From positions 62,001-126,000 of the forward strand of contig NZ_CP197466.1 in NCBI RefSeq assembly GCF_052180255.1: a stretch of 64,000 bases of DNA. Reading direction: 5' to 3'. Positions 57,694 through 64,000 of this stretch are shown one piece after another. Position numbers and translations under genes: made by a program. The DNA comes from Paenibacillus_AM sp052180255 (GTDB lineage Bacteria; Bacillota; Bacilli; Paenibacillales; NBRC-103111). The notes beneath the pieces were generated by a model. That model ran no database searches, was not told the DNA's origin, and was given only the letters and a program-made list of their open reading frames with translations. The first letter of the stretch is position 1; the number at the start of each line of letters is the position of its first letter.

Positions 57694-59850
57694 ATGAACA
57701 AGGTATTAGGTATTATATTGTCTGTGGTACTTGCATTAACTGCATTACCAGCTAACATGACACTCGCAGCGACGAATCTTTCGAGCAGTGATTTTACTGA
57801 TTTGAAGGGGTTGTCTGCTGCAGATAAAGCCATCTTTGATGAATTGATCAAAGATGGTATTTTTGTGGGCAAAGGCAATAGATTATTCGGATTAAGGGAC
57901 AATATGAAGCGTTCGGAATTTGCTGTGGCGATTACGAAGGCGAAGGGTTTAAAGATTTCGAACAAGGTGAAGAAAAGTTCCTTTGCTGATATGAAGTCAG
58001 ATCGACCAGAAGTTCCTTATATGGAAGCTGCGTACGAAGATGGGATTGTGAATGGGGTTTGGTTAAATCCACCGTTGTTTGCTCCTGATGAGGATGTGAA
58101 GAGAGAGGACTTAGCTATTTTCTTAGTGGGCGCATTGGGTGATTCTTATAAAGAGGAAGCTCGCTTAGCTAAAGGATCGGACCCGACCGTAAGTGATTAT
58201 GCTCAAGGTTATGTAGCGACAGCACTCAAATATAAGTTGATCGAGAAACAGGCAAATGGTCAATTTGGTGGACTGCAAATGGCCTCTCGTTATGAGCTCG
58301 CTCATTGTATTGCAGCAGTAAGGCGTGTCATGGTAATTAATCCGAACTTAGAGATTGCATCTGTCAAATCGGGCAATCTGCAAGAGATCAACGTTCGTTT
58401 TACACAAGCTGTAGATGCGAATACTGCTGAGAATGTAAGTAACTATCAGTTAAAGTCGGGAAAGCGGATTAACTATGTGACCTTATCTGAAAGTGGTCGA
58501 ACAGCGACAATAACGCTGAAAGACTGGTTGGATGAAGGGAAACCGGACAACATCACGATTAGAAATATACGAGCTGGTAGCCTTCGATTGGATGAGCACA
58601 GTGAGGATTTTAAGACAGTTATTAATACGTATCCATTGGTCAGTGAAATGACGCCATTAGGTGATAAAGCGATCAAGTTGGAATTTAGCGAACCGATTCG
58701 TAAACTAGAAGCATTGCCTTTTGGTGGCGAATATTCTGCTTTCTTAATAAACAGAGAACGGTTCAGAGGCACAATCGAACTTGCCCCTAATGGAAGATAT
58801 GCAATCCTTACTCCATATGGCGGTTTAAAAGCAGGCCAAACTGAGTTTATTAATGAAGGGCAAATTAGGGGATTAAGTGGCAGGAATGGTTCATTCGGTG
58901 GAGGTCAACCTCATTATCAGATTTTTAATTTCGCGCCAAGAGCGGATCATCAAGCTCCCACTGTTCAATCGATAAATCAAGCAGTGAATCATGTGACGGT
59001 TACCTTTTCAGAGGATATAAATTCAAAATTTGTTTCGAATGATAGTGCCTATTGGGTCGTAAATGGTCAACGTGTGGCAGCACCTTCTGTTATACCGCTT
59101 GCGGGAAATCAATATCGGTTCCTGTTCGATGAAAAGATTGCATCGGGTTCGCAAGTGTTCGTTGTAGAAGGCATGGAAGATTACTTGGGTAACAAGATGG
59201 TGCAGCACAAAGTAAATTTACCTGTTGAAATGGATCAAATTGCTCCAGAGGTTCGTGGTATGCAAGCGGTAAGTTTCAAGCGTATTCTTGTAGAGTTCTC
59301 TAAAGCAGTTACGGAAGAGACAACGTTAAACACAAGCAATTATGTAGTTACCGATCAAGCAGGAAATAAGTACCCAATATCAAGTTTAGCGTTCCTGGAT
59401 CCTCAACATCGAAAAACGGTTATGTTGGAATTCGATAACGATTTGCCGGTGGGCAAGATCAAGCTTGGGATTACTCAAATAACAGATGATACAAATTCGC
59501 ACAATAAGTTGAAGGATTACACAGGTGAAGTGAATATTTATGATTATGGCAAATGGCCTGTAGAATTCCAATGCATGATAGATATAATGGGTTCAACTCG
59601 CATTGCGATACCACTCGCTGGTGAAAATGATGTGAAAGAACAATATTCAACTCAATTCGTTGATTCTAGTGGGATATTGAATGCATCGATTAAGCCAGTG
59701 TTCATGATCAAAGGCAAGCTGCCATTAGGTGTGAAATTCGATCCAGTTCGTGGAGATTTGACGGTTACGAAGGATGCGAGGCAAGGAACGGTGACCTTGA
59801 TGGCGGTATATGATCGAATTGTAGGTCAGATTAAAATCCATTTGGATTAA
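57694..59850 (+). CDS. SLH-domain protein, shorter paralogue of the S-layer protein
   Basis: A 718-residue exported protein. The signal peptide ends near LAA (about residue 26). Its SLH region is closely related to the major S-layer protein: LSAADKAIFDELIKDGIF, NMKRSEFAVAI, FLVGALG and DYAQGYVATALKYKL are nearly identical. Motifs are KRSE (72-75), KRED and SRYE, so the third and second repeats have drifted. Beyond about residue 215 it has Ig-like units (LQEINVRFTQAVDANTAENVSNYQL) but fewer than the paralogue. Codon use is ordinary, so it is expressed less. The ATG at 57694 has AAAGGGG upstream. It could be an alternative or minor S-layer component. Confidence 0.9.
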   Translation: MNKVLGIILSVVLALTALPANMTLAATNLSSSDFTDLKGLSAADKAIFDELIKDGIFVGKGNRLFGLRDNMKRSEFAVAITKAKGLKISNKVKKSSFADMKSDRPEVPYMEAAYEDGIVNGVWLNPPLFAPDEDVKREDLAIFLVGALGDSYKEEARLAKGSDPTVSDYAQGYVATALKYKLIEKQANGQFGGLQMASRYELAHCIAAVRRVMVINPNLEIASVKSGNLQEINVRFTQAVDANTAENVSNYQLKSGKRINYVTLSESGRTATITLKDWLDEGKPDNITIRNIRAGSLRLDEHSEDFKTVINTYPLVSEMTPLGDKAIKLEFSEPIRKLEALPFGGEYSAFLINRERFRGTIELAPNGRYAILTPYGGLKAGQTEFINEGQIRGLSGRNGSFGGGQPHYQIFNFAPRADHQAPTVQSINQAVNHVTVTFSEDINSKFVSNDSAYWVVNGQRVAAPSVIPLAGNQYRFLFDEKIASGSQVFVVEGMEDYLGNKMVQHKVNLPVEMDQIAPEVRGMQAVSFKRILVEFSKAVTEETTLNTSNYVVTDQAGNKYPISSLAFLDPQHRKTVMLEFDNDLPVGKIKLGITQITDDTNSHNKLKDYTGEVNIYDYGKWPVEFQCMIDIMGSTRIAIPLAGENDVKEQYSTQFVDSSGILNASIKPVFMIKGKLPLGVKFDPVRGDLTVTKDARQGTVTLMAVYDRIVGQIKIHLD

Positions 59851-59894
59851 TCTTATTTCACATAAATTTTACCCCAACTGACAACTTCTTATTC

Positions 59895-59923
59895 GTGTGA
59901 GAACGCGGATTGCAGCCATAATA
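59895..59923 (+). promoter_or_regulatory. Sigma-G promoter for the SASP gene
   Basis: GTGTG (59895-59899), 17 bp, then CATAATA (59917-59923) fits the forespore sigma-G pattern GYATR-N17/18-CATnnTA, 33 bp before the start codon. Confidence 0.6.
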
Positions 59924-59956
59924 AATGTAATTCATCTATGAAGGAGGCATTTATTA

Positions 59957-60226
59957 ATGGCTAGAAATCGACAACTTGTACCCGGTTCACAGAAGGCTTT
60001 GCAGGCAATGAAGTATGAGATCGCAGCAGAGATGGGTTTATATGGTGGTGGATCGGCGCTTGGAGATGTGAATTCGGAATTTGCTTCCGAGCTTGGTGCT
60101 GTGCAGGGTTCAGTTGGTTCTAAGGATTATTGGGGTAATTATTCGTCACGTGATATGGGACATATTGGAGGTTCAATTACGAAGCGCTTGATCCAGCAAG
60201 CAGAGGATACGTTATTCACGTTATAA
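59957..60226 (+). CDS. Alpha/beta-type small acid-soluble spore protein
   Basis: A DNA-saturating spore protein that protects the spore chromosome and is degraded by the Gpr protease at germination. The 89-residue protein has both family blocks: ALQAMKYEIAAEMGL, with the Gpr cleavage site after the Glu of KYEIA, and the C-terminal GHIGGSITKRLIQQAE. The middle (GVQGS-like VQGSVGSKDYWGNYSSRD) is somewhat longer than in B. subtilis SspA/B. The ATG at 59957 follows GAAGGAGG, and a sigma-G-type promoter lies upstream. Confidence 0.95.
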   Translation: MARNRQLVPGSQKALQAMKYEIAAEMGLYGGGSALGDVNSEFASELGAVQGSVGSKDYWGNYSSRDMGHIGGSITKRLIQQAEDTLFTL

Positions 60227-60253
60227 TTAACATCATTTTCTGAATTTGGCGCA

Positions 60254-60282
60254 TTGACATGGATCGACAAATCACGTATTAT
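60254..60282 (+). promoter_or_regulatory. Sigma-A promoter of metK
   Basis: A perfect TTGACA (60254-60259), a 17-bp spacer and TATTAT (60277-60282). The start would be near 60289, about 93 nt before the metK ATG and upstream of a terminator. Confidence 0.8.
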
Positions 60283-60288
60283 GATTCC

Positions 60289-60346
60289 TGAAGGTCATAC
60301 CTGTAACCTTTTCCACCCGGGAAAAGGTTCATTTTTTGTCTTTTTG
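60289..60346 (+). promoter_or_regulatory. metK leader with intrinsic terminator (candidate attenuator)
   Basis: Between the metK promoter and gene lies AACCTTTTCC-ACCC-GGGAAAAGGTT (about 60313-60338) followed by CATTTTTTG, a strong terminator. Upstream, AAGGT (60291-60295) can pair instead with the ACCTT of the terminator's 5' arm, offering an antiterminator. The leader is too short for a SAM-I (S-box) aptamer and lacks its motifs, and I see no T-box sequence. Transcription must pass this terminator to reach metK, unless a second promoter exists downstream (a TATACT lies at about 60352). Confidence 0.55.
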
Positions 60347-60381
60347 CATATACTATACTTGATCTGGGGAGGTCGATATAA

Positions 60382-61587
60382 ATGACGCTTGAACGCGGTC
60401 GACGTTTATTTACATCGGAGTCTGTAACTGAAGGACATCCGGATAAAATTTGTGATCAAATCTCTGATTCTGTACTTGATGCTTTTCTTAAGAATGACCC
60501 GAATGCACGTGTTGCGTGTGAAGTCTCTGTAGCAACAGGATTAGTACTGGTAATCGGAGAAATCACATCCCAATCGGAATATGTGGATATTCAATCAATC
60601 GTTAGAGAAACGGTTAAGGATATTGGCTATACACGAGCGAAGTTTGGCTTTGATTATAAAACATGTGCGGTTCTGGTATCGCTTAATGAGCAATCCCCTG
60701 ACATCGCGCAAGGTGTGAACCAAGCTCTAGAAGCTAGAGAAGGCAACATGTCTGACGCTGAAATCGAAGCGATTGGTGCAGGTGACCAAGGCTTAATGTT
60801 CGGTTATGCAGTAAATGAAACACCTGAGCTTATGCCGCTTCCAATTTCTATTTCCCATCAACTAGCTCGTCGCTTGTCTGAAGTTCGTAAGAACGGTACG
60901 CTTCCTTACTTGCGTCCAGACGGTAAGACTCAAGTTTCTGTTGAGTATGATGGCGATGTTCCAGTACGTGTAGATACAATCGTTGTGTCCACACAACATG
61001 CGGAAGAAGTAACTTTGGAGCAAATCCAGAAGGATATCAAGGAACACGTGATTAATCCGATCGTTCCTGCGAAATTCTTGGATGAGAATACGAAGTATTT
61101 CATCAACCCAACAGGACGTTTTGTTATCGGTGGACCTCAAGGGGATGCTGGTTTAACAGGACGTAAGATTATTGTGGATACGTACGGTGGATATGCTCGT
61201 CACGGCGGTGGCGCATTCTCCGGTAAAGATCCAACAAAAGTTGACCGCTCTGGTGCTTACGCTGCTCGTTATGTAGCGAAGAACATCGTAGCTGCTGGCC
61301 TTGCTGATCGTTGCGAAGTACAACTTGCTTACGCGATTGGTGTTGCTAGACCGGTATCGATTGCGGTTGATACATTCGGTACGGCTAAGGTGAGCGAAGA
61401 TAAACTCGTTGAGTTGATCTACAAGCACTTTGACCTGCGTCCAGCAGGCATCATTAGAGAGCTTGACCTACGTCGTCCTATTTACAAGCAAACGGCTGCA
61501 TACGGCCATTTTGGACGTACAGACGTGGATCTTCCATGGGAACGTACAGACAAAGCAGAAGCGCTTAAAGCTGACGCTCTTCAATAA
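60382..61587 (+). CDS. metK: S-adenosylmethionine synthase
   Basis: Makes SAM from methionine and ATP; SAM is used here by PrmC among others. The 401-residue protein has the family motifs SVTEGHPDKICDQISD, AIGAGDQGLMFGYA and the phosphate loop GGGAFSGKDPTKVDRS. The N-terminal FTSESV start is conserved. The ATG at 60382 follows GGGGAGG. The leader carries a terminator discussed separately. Confidence 0.98.
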   Translation: MTLERGRRLFTSESVTEGHPDKICDQISDSVLDAFLKNDPNARVACEVSVATGLVLVIGEITSQSEYVDIQSIVRETVKDIGYTRAKFGFDYKTCAVLVSLNEQSPDIAQGVNQALEAREGNMSDAEIEAIGAGDQGLMFGYAVNETPELMPLPISISHQLARRLSEVRKNGTLPYLRPDGKTQVSVEYDGDVPVRVDTIVVSTQHAEEVTLEQIQKDIKEHVINPIVPAKFLDENTKYFINPTGRFVIGGPQGDAGLTGRKIIVDTYGGYARHGGGAFSGKDPTKVDRSGAYAARYVAKNIVAAGLADRCEVQLAYAIGVARPVSIAVDTFGTAKVSEDKLVELIYKHFDLRPAGIIRELDLRRPIYKQTAAYGHFGRTDVDLPWERTDKAEALKADALQ

Positions 61588-61612
61588 TACGGTTTTATAG
61601 GAAACAAACAAC

Positions 61613-61642
61613 AGCCCGGGACATTGTTCTCGGGCTTTTTTT
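61613..61642 (+). terminator. Intrinsic terminator after metK
   Basis: AGCCCG and CGGGCT form the stem around a 12-nt loop, followed by seven T. Confidence 0.88.
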
Positions 61643-61712
61643 GCGAGAAAAAAATGAGTGGATTTGGTGTATAATAGCTAATAATGGATATTCCGAATAG
61701 GGGGGCGAGAAA

Positions 61713-62027
61713 GTGATCTTTCCAGTTGAAAATCTTACGCGTGAGCATATTTTGGAGATGGTAAAAGAAGTAGTTCTCGCCCCATTTTCAAATACAACGG
61801 CTCGTGTTTATTTAATAGGCTCGTGGGCGCATGGAAAAGAGAAGAGGACATCGGATATCGACGTGGCCATTTGGTATGATTCCTCGGATGCTGAGGAAGT
61901 GTTAAGCGATCTGCGTACGGAACTAGAAGAATCTCTTATTCCCTATCGAGTAGATGTGGTGAACTTAAACTTAGCAGGTCCTAAGATGAATCGTAAAGCG
62001 GAAGAGGGGATTGTATGGAAAGACTGA
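61713..62027 (+). CDS. Minimal nucleotidyltransferase (MNT) domain protein
   Basis: A 104-residue single-domain protein of the DNA-polymerase-beta superfamily. The active-site motif GS-x9-SDID is present: G36-S37, then D48 and D50 in TSDIDVAIW, with D81 in YRVDVVNL as the third metal ligand. Catalysis is therefore plausible. In MNT-HEPN toxin-antitoxin systems such a protein AMPylates and silences a HEPN RNase, but no HEPN gene is adjacent. The GTG at 61713 follows GGGGGGCGAG; a TATAAT at 61670-61675 may be its -10. The gene overlaps the next one by 13 bp, so the two products are probably cotranslated partners. Confidence 0.88.
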   Translation: MIFPVENLTREHILEMVKEVVLAPFSNTTARVYLIGSWAHGKEKRTSDIDVAIWYDSSDAEEVLSDLRTELEESLIPYRVDVVNLNLAGPKMNRKAEEGIVWKD

Positions 62028-62434
62028 AAGAAATGCTGCAAGAAGTTCTTCAAGATGCATTGAAGCCGATCAAAGAAGACATAAGTTCGATGAAAGAAGA
62101 TATCAAGTCGATTAAAGCAGAGCAGCAATCGATGAAAGAGGATATCAAATGGATCAAAGAAGAGCAAAAATCGATGAAGGAAGATATCCAATCGATCAAA
62201 GAAGAGCAGCAATCGATGAAAGAAGATATCACATCGATAAAAGAAGAGCAACAATCGATGAAAGAAGATATCAGATCGATCAAAGAAGTGCAACAACAAA
62301 TCTTGCAAGTTGTGCTAGAAACGAATGAGATAGTAAAACGCATAGAGGTCGTACAGGAGCAACAGCACCGCATCATTGAATTACTTTCCTATCGTTCTCT
62401 TGATCAAGAAGCTACTTTGAGACGAATTAAATAG
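62015..62434 (+). CDS. Coiled-coil protein with tandem 14-residue repeats
   Basis: A 139-residue protein that is nearly all predicted coiled coil. Residues 25-94 are five repeats of a 14-residue unit, consensus SMKEDIxSIKEEQQ, exactly two heptads with Met/Ile at core positions. A partial unit (KPIKEDIS) precedes them. The C-terminal 45 residues (QQILQVVLETNEIVKRIE onward) continue as a helix without the repeat and end basic. The ATG at 62015 lies inside the end of the nucleotidyltransferase gene. It has no signal peptide or membrane segment. The function is unknown; the fused operon suggests it binds or scaffolds the nucleotidyltransferase. Confidence 0.85.
   Translation: MERLKEMLQEVLQDALKPIKEDISSMKEDIKSIKAEQQSMKEDIKWIKEEQKSMKEDIQSIKEEQQSMKEDITSIKEEQQSMKEDIRSIKEVQQQILQVVLETNEIVKRIEVVQEQQHRIIELLSYRSLDQEATLRRIK
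62087..62296. repeat. 42-bp tandem repeat, five copies, in the coiled-coil gene
   Basis: Five in-frame 42-bp units, each beginning with a TCGATGAAAGAAGA-like segment, cover residues 25-94. Units three to five are the most alike at DNA level, suggesting recent expansion. Copy number may vary among strains. Confidence 0.85.
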
Positions 62435-62456
62435 ATAATCAAGACATCATAATAAA

Positions 62457-62493
62457 AGAAGCGTACATCCGATCCAATAGGATGTGCGCTTCT
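62457..62493. terminator. Bidirectional terminator between convergent genes
   Basis: AGAAGCGTACATCC and GGATGTGCGCTTCT form a 14-bp stem with one G-T pair. T-rich tracts lie on the right, and A-rich ones on the left serve the opposite strand. It sits between the coiled-coil gene and the convergent SGNH gene. Confidence 0.85.
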
Positions 62494-62514
62494 TCTTTGT
62501 TTAAATTAAGTTCT

Positions 62515-63582
62515 TCATTTCAACCACTTACTCGCCACAAGCTGACACAACCACTCTGCTCCTTTGGTGTTCAAATGATTCACATCACGGAAGTCTTGTT
62601 CGGTCTGCAGCGCTTCGTTAGAGATGATTTCGAATTCAGCTCCATAACGGTTAGCGATCGTGCGAATGGTGTCGTGGAATTGTTGCTGTTGTAAGGCATA
62701 GCCACTCTGCATGGCTTGTTCAAATCGATCTGTTCGTGGAATCCGCAGGATGGTCACAGTGACCCCCTGAGCGCGCAAGTCACGTATGAGTGACTCAAAT
62801 GAATCGGTTAAGATCCCTTTTGTATCATAATTCTGCATCCAACGGTCAACATTATTTTTGGCTAATTCAGCGGAGAGGTCACCCTTTACAGTGTTCGGTG
62901 CAATGCCGCCAGGGTGTAATGAAATTTCAAACGATAGCTTCTTCTTTGGATCTAACGCCTGGTCGACGATGCCTGCCCATATTGTACGTAGATCGAACGA
63001 TTTCAGAACGTAACCGACTAGCAAGTCCCCGTAGTTATCTTTATTCATGACTCTAAGCCGATCTTGCAAGCCCGCATAATAGCGGAACATCGGCTGTTGC
63101 TCGGCTTTAGGCTCGGCATTGTTGATCTGATGTTCATTCACGACAACGATCGCGCGGCGCATGTTCGGCATCTGATCTTTATATTTCAAGTAGGTGTGGT
63201 AAATCTCAAAAGCTTTACCACCAGATAGACTAAAGTTGAACAATTGCTCGGGCTTCATGCCAGCGGCATTAGCCAGCATCTCAGGGCGCAGCCCGTCTAT
63301 ACTTTGCGAATCCCCGAATATGACAGTATCAATGGCGTTGTGATCAGCTGCTCGGAATGAATGATCCAGCTCGGCGAGCTGACTAATAAATTTCTTCTCG
63401 GGTACATAGAAGTTGAGATTACGGAACACGAACACTTCACTTAGAACGAGCAGGATAATGAATCCGATAAGACCCCATGCTAGCTTTTTCTTCGGATTAC
63501 GATGCTTGTCCCTACGAGATCTTACTAATGTTCCCTCTTCACCTTGGGGGCGGTTGTTAGAATTGGAAGTAGATGAATCCAT
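62515..63582 (-). CDS. Membrane-anchored SGNH/AlgX-like protein
   Basis: A 355-residue protein with a basic cytoplasmic tail (KHRNPKKK), one membrane helix (about 34-53) and an extracytoplasmic SGNH-hydrolase-like domain. The nucleophile block is IFGDSQS with S92 (GDS at 90-92). The Asp-His pair is D333 and H336 in DVNHLNTKG near the C-terminus. This arrangement is typical of the acetyl-transferring partner of MBOAT proteins (AlgX/AlgJ, PatB, DltD-like). A strong GAAGGGGGAG site precedes the ATG. It overlaps the upstream MBOAT gene by 26 bp, so the pair is one operon. The target could be peptidoglycan or the secondary wall polymer. Confidence 0.85.
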   Translation of the reverse strand: MDSSTSNSNNRPQGEEGTLVRSRRDKHRNPKKKLAWGLIGFIILLVLSEVFVFRNLNFYVPEKKFISQLAELDHSFRAADHNAIDTVIFGDSQSIDGLRPEMLANAAGMKPEQLFNFSLSGGKAFEIYHTYLKYKDQMPNMRRAIVVVNEHQINNAEPKAEQQPMFRYYAGLQDRLRVMNKDNYGDLLVGYVLKSFDLRTIWAGIVDQALDPKKKLSFEISLHPGGIAPNTVKGDLSAELAKNNVDRWMQNYDTKGILTDSFESLIRDLRAQGVTVTILRIPRTDRFEQAMQSGYALQQQQFHDTIRTIANRYGAEFEIISNEALQTEQDFRDVNHLNTKGAEWLCQLVASKWLK

Positions 63583-64000
63583 ATTTCTCCCCCTTCATGT
63601 AGTAAATAAGGACCAGGGTGATACACAGGTAGCAGACACTGCGGATCGGGAACGGCACAGCATGCCAGAAGCGGCCTGCGGTCGATTCGTATTTGCGCAG
63701 CAAGTATTCCAAGATATGCAGGAGGAATAGTCCGCATATCCAGACGAAAGCAGGTGTCTGTACGACATGAAGCCAGCTGCTAGGATGGAGCATTTTACGT
63801 GTCATATCCAGGGCTAACGTCATGCTATGCGCCCGGAAGAAGACCCAAGTCCAGATTGTAATTTGGAAAAAGATAAAGACAGCAGCCACGTGATACACGC
63901 GGTTAGAACGCAAGTTCTGGATCCAATCGATACGATTGAGTTTTAGCGACAAACGGTGGATCACAAGTAATGCCCCCCAAATCGCGCCCCAGATGACGTA
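63557..64000 (-). CDS. MBOAT-family O-acyltransferase (C-terminal part, cut by the window)
   Basis: The frame is open from the right edge of the window to a stop at 63557-63559, so the N-terminal and central part of the gene is outside. The visible 147 residues begin YVIWGAIWGALLVIHRLS, a typical MBOAT helix pattern, then have a helix with WVFFRAHSMTLALDMTRKML, the FFRA motif of AlgI/DltB/PatA C-termini, and further membrane helices. It is the channel-type enzyme that passes acyl groups across the membrane to the SGNH partner encoded just downstream. Confidence 0.85.
   Translation of the reverse strand, partial: YVIWGAIWGALLVIHRLSLKLNRIDWIQNLRSNRVYHVAAVFIFFQITIWTWVFFRAHSMTLALDMTRKMLHPSSWLHVVQTPAFVWICGLFLLHILEYLLRKYESTAGRFWHAVPFPIRSVCYLCITLVLIYYMKGEKYGFIYFQF

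Noticed and set aside
60227..60381. SAM-I (S-box) riboswitch upstream of metK
   Set aside because: The leader after the promoter is under 100 nt and lacks the S-box core motifs; only a terminator and a short alternative pairing are present.
62087..62296. CRISPR-like array
   Set aside because: The 42-bp units are contiguous and in frame with no unique spacers; they encode a coiled coil.
62050..62376. Cys/Ser-rich antisense frame over the coiled-coil gene
   Set aside because: Its low-complexity product is the mirror of the 42-bp repeat. The plus-strand protein has a coherent heptad pattern and is coupled to its upstream gene.

Overview
The window is a chromosomal core segment of a spore-forming, flagellated, S-layer-bearing Bacillota. 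It is most probably Paenibacillus or a close relative in the Paenibacillaceae. This rests on gene order and content: the Bacillus-type block prfA-prmC-spoIIR-ywlC-mntP-ywlE-rpiB-ywlG-glyA-upp-mnaA-atp; an 11-gene nuo operon between atpC and the murA-spoIID-spoIIQ-spoIIID-mbl-flhOP-fabZ block; a DUF5693-csaB-tagA-tagO cell-wall cluster beside several SLH-domain genes; and a small acid-soluble spore protein. Nearly all genes are on the + strand. I see no rRNA, tRNA, CRISPR array, insertion sequence or prophage.

Layout. 1-12.6 kb: translation and housekeeping genes (ychF, prfA, prmC, a Sua5-type tRNA threonylcarbamoylation enzyme, protein-arginine phosphatase, rpiB, glyA, upp, mnaA), with a ZTP riboswitch in front of rpiB-ywlG-glyA, two copies of an interspersed palindromic repeat, and a probable structured RNA between glyA and upp. 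12.6-20.1 kb: complete F1Fo ATP synthase operon with two small leading membrane-protein genes. 20.3-30.5 kb: nuoABCDHIJKLMN, without the NADH-binding subunits E, F and G. 30.7-45.8 kb: a secreted subtilase, murA, the sporulation genes spoIID, spoIIQ and spoIIID, mbl, two flagellar rod-type genes, lipid genes and a phosphoglucomutase. 43.7-59.9 kb: secondary cell-wall polymer and S-layer region (DUF5693, csaB, tagA, tagO, three SLH proteins and a small secreted protein). 60-64 kb: SASP, metK with a terminator-bearing leader, a nucleotidyltransferase/coiled-coil gene pair, and an SGNH/MBOAT pair on the - strand that runs off the window.

How the genes fit together. mnaA (UDP-ManNAc), tagO (lipid-linked GlcNAc-1-P), tagA (ManNAc transfer) and csaB (pyruvylation) are steps of one pathway. 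It makes the pyruvylated wall polymer that SLH domains bind, and the SLH proteins sit next to it. The SGNH/MBOAT pair may O-acetylate the same polymer. Two perfect TGTGA-N6-TCACA dyads (Fnr/Crp-type) suggest oxygen or redox control. One is upstream of the putative RNA; the other lies just downstream of the ATP synthase promoter.

The most unusual feature is that five coding regions (prmC, ywlC, nuoC, murA 3' end, csaB) contain GC-rich patches made of consecutive perfect short inverted repeats with arms of 7-13 bp. This is far more than chance would give, and I know of no described element that matches. Other candidates for something new are the Fnr-box RNA locus, the metK leader attenuator, and the nucleotidyltransferase/42-bp-repeat coiled-coil operon.
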